From NCBI GenBank assembly GCA_012514915.1, contig JAAYZJ010000402.1, forward strand, positions 1 to 9,512: a DNA stretch of 9,512 nt, read 5' to 3'. Origin of the DNA: Lentisphaerota bacterium. Its GTDB lineage: Bacteria; Verrucomicrobiota; Kiritimatiellia; RFP12; JAAYLN01. The notes under the pieces are model-generated. The model made no database searches and was not told the origin of the DNA. It was given only the letters and a program-made list of their open reading frames with translations. Positions 1 to 4,722 of this stretch are shown here, one piece after another. A program made the translations under genes and the position numbers. The first letter of the stretch is position 1. Every line of letters begins with the position of its first letter.

Positions 1-2
1 CG

Positions 3-101
3 AATCCCTACACCGGCACGATCTATTTCGGGAACCCCGGCATGGGAACGAACGTGCTCGACGCCGATCGCCAGGTCCGCTACCTCGGGTTGCATGAATA
101 A
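3..101 (+). CDS. Partial upstream part of beta-rich surface-type protein (frame ends at 101)
   Basis: This frame enters the window already open and stops at TAA 99-101. It encodes about 32 residues, including TGTIYFGNPGMGTNVLDAD and VRYLGLHE. The composition (Gly, Asn, Thr, alternating hydrophobics) looks like genuine coding sequence and resembles the GRVYFATGTVNIATNLLMGD stretch in the next frame. The frame beginning at position 1 over the same bases gives an Arg/Ser/Pro-rich shadow that looks non-coding. I infer that this is the same protein as the 94-990 reading frame, separated from it by a one-base frameshift around GAATAATGGG. The alternative is a separate gene that ends by overlapping the next start by 8 nt. 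The family is not recognised precisely, and the N-terminus lies outside the window. Confidence 0.6.
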   Translation, partial: NPYTGTIYFGNPGMGTNVLDADRQVRYLGLHE

Positions 102-990
102 TGGGTTTGGGCTCCTGGACCTGGGTGAAGATTCCCAACTCGTGGAATTCACGGTCACCAACGATTTTTATTTCGGGTACAGCGGCGGTAACGCCATTCT
201 GCGCGGCATGCCCACCCATGGGGTCGCCTTCTCGATCGGCACCCCGGAAGCGCCCAGTTTCTTGTCGATCGGCTCCATCCGCACCCGCGAATACACGGTC
301 GACGGCGAGGCCGATCTGGTGCTGGAGAACGGAACCTTCTCGGCCCATCTCCAGAATGCCGAGATCGGAGTCAGCCACTACACCGGGCCACACGATTATT
401 GGGCCGTCGGCAAGCTGGACTTGCGCCACAGCGCCCTTCAGGACTTCGAAGTCGCCGATTCGGTGGAGATCGGGCGGGGGCAGCAATCCGCGAGTTACAA
501 GCGGTCCGTCGGCAGGGTGTATTTTGCCACAGGCACGGTCAACATCGCAACGAACCTGCTGATGGGCGACACCCTGGCCCCCTCGTCGGCGCTGCTCGAC
601 CTGAGCGGCACGACCGTGACCGTCGGGCAGCAGGTCGAACTCTGGCCGACGGCCACGGTCAATACCCGTTTGCGGGGGTGGTCGGCCGGCTTGGAGATCA
701 CCTCCCGTGCCGCCGATGCCTTGTCGGTCTCCAACGGCGCGGTGATCAACGTCATCTTCGAACAGGATCCCGCCGACCTGGAGCAGCGCCGCTACGGGGG
801 ACTGACCCTGGCCGGCGACCGGATCGCGCTGTGCACCGCGCTGCACGCCGACGGGCGGCTCCTCTGGGACACGTCGGCCCTGTCACCGCGCTGGGCGAAG
901 AAAGTCGCCATCCGGTACGATGCGGTCGAGGATGTCACCTACGTCGGCTTCGACCCCCGCACGCAGGGAACGCTCCTGCTGATGCGGTGA
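94..990 (+). CDS. C-terminal portion of a repetitive beta-rich (beta-solenoid-like) probable exported protein
   Basis: The frame encodes 298 residues if ATG 94 is used, but that start is doubtful: there is no convincing ribosome binding site and no signal peptide. The sequence is built of short imperfect strand repeats such as LLDLGEDSQL (7-16), ADLVLENGTFSAHLQNAEIG (73-92), KLDLRHSALQDFEVADSVEIG (around 107-127), GRVYFATGTVNIATNLLMGD (140-159) and ALLDLSGTTVTVGQQVEL (166-183). This pattern is typical of large beta-helical surface or secreted proteins. The last 100 residues are less repetitive and end in YVGFDPRTQGTLLLMR. I see no autotransporter barrel, sortase signal or PEP-CTERM-like tail. 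It probably continues the protein whose end is read in the other frame at 3-101. The function (adhesin, surface layer, polysaccharide binding) cannot be told. It runs convergently towards the 1202-2818 gene. Confidence 0.7.
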   Translation: MNNGFGLLDLGEDSQLVEFTVTNDFYFGYSGGNAILRGMPTHGVAFSIGTPEAPSFLSIGSIRTREYTVDGEADLVLENGTFSAHLQNAEIGVSHYTGPHDYWAVGKLDLRHSALQDFEVADSVEIGRGQQSASYKRSVGRVYFATGTVNIATNLLMGDTLAPSSALLDLSGTTVTVGQQVELWPTATVNTRLRGWSAGLEITSRAADALSVSNGAVINVIFEQDPADLEQRRYGGLTLAGDRIALCTALHADGRLLWDTSALSPRWAKKVAIRYDAVEDVTYVGFDPRTQGTLLLMR

Positions 991-1005
991 CCGCGGCGCC
1001 AACAG

Positions 1006-1031
1006 GGTAGGACAGGCATTCCTGCCTGTCC
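1006..1031. repeat. REP-like palindromic element, copy 1
   Basis: This is the first of three identical 26-bp copies. After GGTA it forms a perfect hairpin with arms GGACAGGCA (1010-1018 region) and TGCCTGTCC (ending 1031) around a TTCC loop. Because the arms are symmetrical, it can fold on transcripts of either strand. It begins 16 bp after the plus-strand stop codon. Confidence 0.85.
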
Positions 1032-1070
1032 TGTCGACTACAGCCGGCTACTGTCGACTACAGCCGGCTA
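1031..1070. repeat. 20-bp tandem repeat, two perfect copies
   Basis: A 20-bp unit beginning CTGTCGACTACAGCC and ending GGCTA occurs at 1031-1050 and again without change at 1051-1070. Degenerate versions appear to continue at 1071-1090 and 1091-1110, sharing GTCGAC, CTAC and CGG blocks. The array lies directly between hairpin copies 1 and 2. It has no coding signal. Confidence 0.8.
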
Positions 1071-1113
1071 CCGTCGACCACCGCCTACGGCCGACTACCG
1101 TCGACTACGGCAA

Positions 1114-1139
1114 GGTAGGACAGGCATTCCTGCCTGTCC
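1114..1139. repeat. REP-like palindromic element, copy 2
   Basis: This copy is identical over 26 bp to the element at 1006-1031, with the same 9-bp arms and TTCC loop. Like copy 3, it is preceded by ACGGCAA. The shared left flank shows that copies 2 and 3 arose as a 40-bp unit (roughly 1100-1139 and 1140-1179), each unit starting with GTCGAC. Confidence 0.85.
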
Positions 1140-1153
1140 GTCGACCACGGCAA

Positions 1154-1179
1154 GGTAGGACAGGCATTCCTGCCTGTCC
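1154..1179. repeat. REP-like palindromic element, copy 3
   Basis: This is the third identical 26-bp copy of the hairpin element, 22 bp before the stop codon of the minus-strand peptidase gene. On that gene's transcript it would form a 9-bp GC-rich stem shortly after the stop and could protect or end the 3' end. No uridine tract follows. Confidence 0.85.
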
Positions 1180-1208
1180 ACGCACCTGTCCACGCACCTG
1201 TTCACGGC
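1173..1208. repeat. 12-bp tandem repeat
   Basis: CCTGTCCACGCA occurs at 1173-1184 and 1185-1196, with a decayed third copy (CCTGTTCACGGC) at 1197-1208. The first copy uses the right arm of hairpin copy 3, so the array seems to have grown by slippage from the hairpin's edge. The third copy runs into the last codons of the minus-strand gene. Repeat expansion therefore reaches the 3' end of that coding sequence. Confidence 0.65.
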
Positions 1209-2818
1209 CGGTAGCGTCGTGCGCTGCCGCGCCCTTTCTTCCAGAAGTCGGCGAAGTCGGCCTGGAAGCGTTCCATGTCGATCGACTGGAAGGCGGCAGC
1301 GGTGGCGGCGGCGGGATTCTGCGCCGTGCGCAGGGCGTCCAGATAGGCGTCGGGAATGGCGGCATAGGTCCGCAGCCGGCGCGACGGCGCCCCTTTGCGG
1401 AGAAAGTAGACCAGCGACCAGGCGGTCGTGTAGTTGAGACGCCGGTCTTCGTCGTCGGCGGTGTAGAAATCGGCGGGCGCCATGCGCAGCACGGCCGGAA
1501 TGTGCCGCACGACGGCGGGCAGGTTGTCGAGCAGGTGCCGCACACGCGTGCCTTCGCCGATCGTGACGCGCCTTCCGCCGCCGACTTCCGCGGCCTCGAA
1601 CAGGCAGGCATGCCCCTCGTTGAACCAGATGGCCTGCTCACGCATTCCCGTCGCCTGGAACAGGTATTGGTGAAAACCCTCGTGCCGGATGATCTCCAGA
1701 ATGCCGTCGCGGTTCTGATCTTCGGCGCGGATGACGAGTTCGCGGTGCATCGGCGACCAGAGCCCGTGGGTCCAGGCATGGTCGGGGCCGACGTAGTGCC
1801 GGTAGTCGTCGGCCGAGCTGAAGATGCGGACGACACTGACCGCTCGGGTGGCGTCGAAGGGGGGGATCATGGCCGAAAAAGCGTCATGTAAAGCCGGCAG
1901 GGTGGCCTGCAGTTCGCGGATCAAGGCCTTGCCCGATGCGCTGCCGAGGTCGGAGAGGAAAATGTAGGCATCGGTCTCGGCGCTCCACCAGCCGCGCATG
2001 TTGGCGATGCTGCGCCGCGCGGCCTCGCGGACGGGATCGTCGGGGACGGAGGCGGGGCGCTGCCCGGCACGACCGGTCAGGGTGCTGGCCGCGGCGGCAC
2101 GGCGTGCCGCCGCGGCGGTTCCGGCGCCGTCCAACGCCGTCGCGTTGCCGAGGAATTGGGTTTCGAAAAGTTCGCGCACCTTGTCGGGGGGCGTGGCATC
2201 GGCGATCTCGACGACGGCGCAGAACCAGTCGGACGGCGCGCGGGCGCGATGGATGGCGTGTGACTTGACGCGGAAGGCGTAGACGAGTTGCCGGGCCGGC
2301 GCGGTCGGGAAATAAAGGGCGTCGGCCAGGTTGTAGCCGGTCCGCAGGGGTTGCGCCGGCCCCGGGGCGGCGCCGGTAAAGGCCGTGATCCAGGCGGCCA
2401 GATGCGCGCGGTTGCCGGGCGCGAGGCGCGCGGCGGGCTTGGCCAGGGCGGCCTCGAAAACCTCGCGGTCGACGTGTTCGGCCTGCGGCTCGATCACGGG
2501 CGGCAGATGGGTCATGCGCCCGAGGGTCAGGCGGTGTCCAGCGGGATCGCGCCACTGGCCGGCGTGCTGCGAGGCGAGCCAGAGTTCCGCGGGATCGTAG
2601 CGGTCGCGGGTGACGCGCTCGTCGCCCCGCGTCCAGACATAGGCGTAGGTCTTGGGCGGGGCCGGCGGCTCGGGAACCGATTCGGCCAGCGGGCGGATGC
2701 GCAGGCCGATCGCGGCGAGGCTCTGGTCGCCGCGGAACGCGGGGGCGGCCGCGAGCGTGGCGGCCAGAAGCGGCAGCACGACGGCGGCACGCAACCCCGT
2801 CTCAAGTGGGTGCGGCAT
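1202..2818 (-). CDS. Secreted gluzincin-type putative metallopeptidase (HEGFH / NEGHA)
   Basis: This gene encodes 538 residues. Residues 1-27 look like a signal peptide (Arg10, then a hydrophobic Ala/Leu/Val core and an AAAPA cleavage region), so the protein is probably exported. Residues 30-230 are of unknown fold, followed by an Ala/Arg-rich stretch at about 231-270. The C-terminal half resembles peptidase-MA/DUF1570-like zinc peptidases. It has HEGFH at 379-383 (HExxH with Glu380 as the catalytic base) and NEGHACLFE at 400-408 supplying Glu401 as the likely third zinc ligand. Tyr463 and WSLVYFL follow. Both motifs are intact, so activity is plausible, but the substrate is unknown. The ATG at 2818 lies inside the preceding gene (17-nt overlap) and has no clear Shine-Dalgarno sequence, which suggests coupling to upstream translation. 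It appears to be the last gene of the unit. Confidence 0.8.
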   Translation of the reverse strand: MPHPLETGLRAAVVLPLLAATLAAAPAFRGDQSLAAIGLRIRPLAESVPEPPAPPKTYAYVWTRGDERVTRDRYDPAELWLASQHAGQWRDPAGHRLTLGRMTHLPPVIEPQAEHVDREVFEAALAKPAARLAPGNRAHLAAWITAFTGAAPGPAQPLRTGYNLADALYFPTAPARQLVYAFRVKSHAIHRARAPSDWFCAVVEIADATPPDKVRELFETQFLGNATALDGAGTAAAARRAAAASTLTGRAGQRPASVPDDPVREAARRSIANMRGWWSAETDAYIFLSDLGSASGKALIRELQATLPALHDAFSAMIPPFDATRAVSVVRIFSSADDYRHYVGPDHAWTHGLWSPMHRELVIRAEDQNRDGILEIIRHEGFHQYLFQATGMREQAIWFNEGHACLFEAAEVGGGRRVTIGEGTRVRHLLDNLPAVVRHIPAVLRMAPADFYTADDEDRRLNYTTAWSLVYFLRKGAPSRRLRTYAAIPDAYLDALRTAQNPAAATAAAFQSIDMERFQADFADFWKKGRGSARRYRP

Positions 2819-3320
2819 GGCGTTTTGTCGATTTCGCGGTCGCGCGGGCGTAGGGATGTGAAGGCAGCGTGGCCTGGCGCTCGTAGGCGCGCGCGAGGGC
2901 CTGGTCGCGGTAGACGCGCAGCACGCAATGGGGTTCGCTGCGCGATTCCATGTCGCAGACCAGGTGAAGGCCGGCGGAACGGATGACCGGTTCGACCCAG
3001 CCGGCGCAATGGTCGCAGTAGAGCGGCGACGGACTGGCGTCGTTGTCGAGCACCTTGGCGAGGCTCGGGCAGCGGTCCATGCGGAACTCGAAGTAGTCCT
3101 CGGTGAGCGTCAGCCGGCCCTTGCAGTCCTCTTCCTTGAGAATCCGCTTCCAGTAGTCGTAGCAGGCCTGCAGGCCGCCGGCGCGGAAGCGCGCGGCGAG
3201 TTCCCGGCTCTGGATGCGCCCGAGTTCGCGCCAGTAGGCGACGATGTGGGAATGGCCCTTGTCTTCGAGCGCCTTGAAGACCTCGTTGTAGAAGCGGACG
3301 AAGTGGTCGCTCGGGATCAT
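2802..3320 (-). CDS. ATC-hydrolase-like small protein, second paralogue
   Basis: This gene encodes 172 residues from ATG 3320, which has GGAGG at 3329-3333 eight bases upstream and a 4-nt ATGA overlap with the previous gene. The frame is open further upstream only as a shadow of that gene. I assign it tentatively to the L-2-amino-thiazoline-4-carboxylate hydrolase-like family. The support is HIVAYWRELG (25-34), YDYWKRILKEEDCKGRL (54-70), a Cys-Pro at 84-85, YCDHC at 101-105 and EPHCVLRVYRD at 129-139. Cys84, Cys102 and Cys132 line up with Cys97, Cys115 and Cys143 of its upstream neighbour. Four extra cysteines (53, 66, 105, 122) raise the possibility of metal binding. No signal peptide or membrane segment is seen, so it is probably cytosolic. 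The 30-residue C-terminal tail is basic and low in complexity. The reaction is unknown. Confidence 0.7.
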   Translation of the reverse strand: MIPSDHFVRFYNEVFKALEDKGHSHIVAYWRELGRIQSRELAARFRAGGLQACYDYWKRILKEEDCKGRLTLTEDYFEFRMDRCPSLAKVLDNDASPSPLYCDHCAGWVEPVIRSAGLHLVCDMESRSEPHCVLRVYRDQALARAYERQATLPSHPYARATAKSTKRHAAPT

Positions 3321-3775
3321 GACGGACGCCTCCGGATGGTCTGGACGCAGCGGCCTTCGCCAAGCACCTCGGTCGTGATGGCGAACGGGGTCGCCTCCGA
3401 CAGCGCCTCGTTGACGGCGATCGTCTGGCGGCAGAAGGCGGGATCGACCGGGATGCCGCGGCCGCGCAGGTAGGCGATGGCGGGGCATTCGTGCACCGTC
3501 ATCTGGATGGTATCGCCCCGGCGTCGGATGGCGAAGCGTCCTTTCTCGCGGCGCATGAAGTGGCGCCAGTGGGCGACGAGCTGTTCGGTATCGCCGCGCT
3601 TGAGATCCTCGTGGATCGAGTGGTAGACGTCGTGGGCGACCCGGCGGAAGACCTCGTCGAGCAGGCCGAGGCCGTAGCGCTTGCGCAGGTAGGCGATCGT
3701 CCCGTTGGTCGTCCGGTGGAAGTCGCGATGCAGCGGGCCGGTCTCGCGGTAGCGCAGCCCCGACGGATTTTTCAT
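3317..3775 (-). CDS. ATC-hydrolase-like small protein, first paralogue
   Basis: This gene encodes 152 residues from ATG 3775, with GGAGAG at 3785-3790 directly behind the stop codon of the aldolase gene. Its motifs are RTTNGTIAYLRKRYG (21-35), LVAHWRHFMRREKGRF (66-81), VHECPAIAYL (94-103), FCRQT (114-118) and GRCVQTIRR (141-149). This layout resembles the L-2-amino-thiazoline-4-carboxylic acid hydrolase family, an enzyme known from bacterial cysteine synthesis from aminothiazoline carboxylate. That family name does not prove the same reaction here. The spacing of Cys97 to Cys115 is exactly that of Cys84 to Cys102 in the downstream gene, and the preceding hydrophobic/Trp/basic block also aligns, so the two are paralogues. 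The TGA stop overlaps the next start as ATGA, implying coupled, roughly equal translation and possibly a heteromeric complex. Confidence 0.7.
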   Translation of the reverse strand: MKNPSGLRYRETGPLHRDFHRTTNGTIAYLRKRYGLGLLDEVFRRVAHDVYHSIHEDLKRGDTEQLVAHWRHFMRREKGRFAIRRRGDTIQMTVHECPAIAYLRGRGIPVDPAFCRQTIAVNEALSEATPFAITTEVLGEGRCVQTIRRRPS

Positions 3776-3790
3776 GACGGCTTGCTCTCC

Positions 3791-4711
3791 CTAGCGGCCT
3801 TGCGGCCGGAGATAGGCGGCTTCGCGTTCGAGGGCGGCGTCGATGCGGGCCCGCTCGGCGTCGCTGATCGTGTAACAGAGGTGCAACTGCGCGGTCGAGA
3901 AGATGCCCAGGCGGACCAAGGCGTACTTGAGCCCGCCGAGCCAGATGCCGATGTCCTTCCCGAACAGGTCGTACATGAAGGTGTTGGCGCGCGTCTGCCA
4001 GGCGTCGGCCGCGGCGCGGTCGCCGGACGCCAGGGCGTCGAGGGCGCGCCGGATGAAGCCGGCGACGAGGATGCCGGTTCCCAGCAGGCCGCCGTCGTAG
4101 CCCGCCTCGATCGCACGGATCACGTTGAACTCGTAGCCGGTCAGGAGCAACAGATTCTTGCGCTGCCGGCGGATGGCGGCAAAGGCCGCTTCGTTGGCTT
4201 CGGAGGCTGACGAATCCTTGAGCAGACGCACCTTGGGATGGGTGGCGAATTCGGACCACAGCGCGAGGTCCAGTCCCGTCTCGGGCGGCTGGTTCAGGAC
4301 ATAGAGGCCGACCGGCGCGGTGGCGGCCGCGATCGCCTCGCCGAAATAGCGGCGGGCGAAGTCGCGGTTGCAGAAGCGGGGCAGCCAGGGGGGGGCGATG
4401 ACCACGGCGTCGGCGCCGGCGTCCTCGGCCTGGCGGATGTTCTCCACCACGCGGGCCGCGGAGGTGTCGGAGACCTGGACGGCGAGCTGCAGGCGGGCCC
4501 CCGCCAACCGCTTGACTAGCCGCGTGAGCTCAGCCCGCTGGGCGTTCGGCATCAGCGGTCCCTCGCCGCAGGAGCCGGCGAGGAACAGCCCCTTGACACC
4601 CATGGCGACATGGTGCTCGACGAGCCGTTCGACCGAGGCGGCATCGAGCGCGCCGTCCGCCAGGAAGGGCGTCGGGGTCGCGGACCAGATGAGCTTGTCG
4701 GATGAGGTCAT
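3791..4711 (-). CDS. DapA/NanA-family (class I aldolase) protein with atypical active site
   Basis: This gene encodes 306 residues, a usual length for the dihydrodipicolinate synthase/N-acetylneuraminate lyase family of cytosolic (beta/alpha)8 barrels. ATG 4711 is chosen because GGAG lies at 4717-4720 and the protein then begins with the family's strand-1 region (LIWSATPTPF). GSCGEG (46-51) matches the pyruvate-carboxyl-binding GTTGE loop. LLKDSS (163-168) supplies the Schiff-base lysine, Lys165. The position of the catalytic tyrosine (YNxPxxTG in DapA) reads LNQPPETG, so Leu139 replaces it. The second tyrosine region reads APPWLPRF (106-113), also without tyrosine. It is therefore probably a Lys-dependent aldolase or lyase with another substrate, and not DapA. 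It starts 11 bp after secDF and ends 15 bp before the next gene. Confidence 0.85.
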   Translation of the reverse strand: MTSSDKLIWSATPTPFLADGALDAASVERLVEHHVAMGVKGLFLAGSCGEGPLMPNAQRAELTRLVKRLAGARLQLAVQVSDTSAARVVENIRQAEDAGADAVVIAPPWLPRFCNRDFARRYFGEAIAAATAPVGLYVLNQPPETGLDLALWSEFATHPKVRLLKDSSASEANEAAFAAIRRQRKNLLLLTGYEFNVIRAIEAGYDGGLLGTGILVAGFIRRALDALASGDRAAADAWQTRANTFMYDLFGKDIGIWLGGLKYALVRLGIFSTAQLHLCYTISDAERARIDAALEREAAYLRPQGR

Positions 4712-4722
4712 GGGCGCTCCGT

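Larger units (their letters stand above)
991..1201. repeat. Convergent intergenic region filled with hairpin and tandem repeats
   Basis: These 211 bases lie between two convergent stop codons (988-990 plus, 1202-1204 minus) and consist almost wholly of repeats. There are three copies of a 26-bp hairpin element, two identical tandem copies of a 20-bp unit followed by decayed copies, and a 12-bp tandem unit before the minus-strand gene. GTCGAC recurs at 1033, 1053, 1073, 1100 and 1140. No reading frame here looks like a gene. The location is typical of REP-like palindromes and compatible with a two-way transcription barrier. There is no T-run, so a classical intrinsic terminator is not shown. 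Confidence 0.85.

Noticed and set aside
1010..1031. Hairpin as a classical intrinsic terminator
   Set aside because: The stem is strong, but no T-run follows on either strand. Terminator function is not supported by sequence alone.
1006..1208. Possible CRISPR array
   Set aside because: Repeats are of several different lengths, the spacing is irregular, and the spacers are themselves repeats. There are no cas genes nearby.
1105..1836. Minus-strand frame ending in Arg/Gly/Cys/Pro repeats (RTGRNACPT-like tail)
   Set aside because: It is the off-frame of the peptidase gene running into the hairpin repeats. The peptide is a translation of the REP-like element.
2802..4259. 485-codon minus-strand open frame extending the second ATC-like gene upstream
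   Set aside because: The part before 3320 is the off-frame of the aldolase and first paralogue and is Arg/Pro-rich. The ATG at 3320 has GGAGG and an ATGA overlap, so the short version is the gene.
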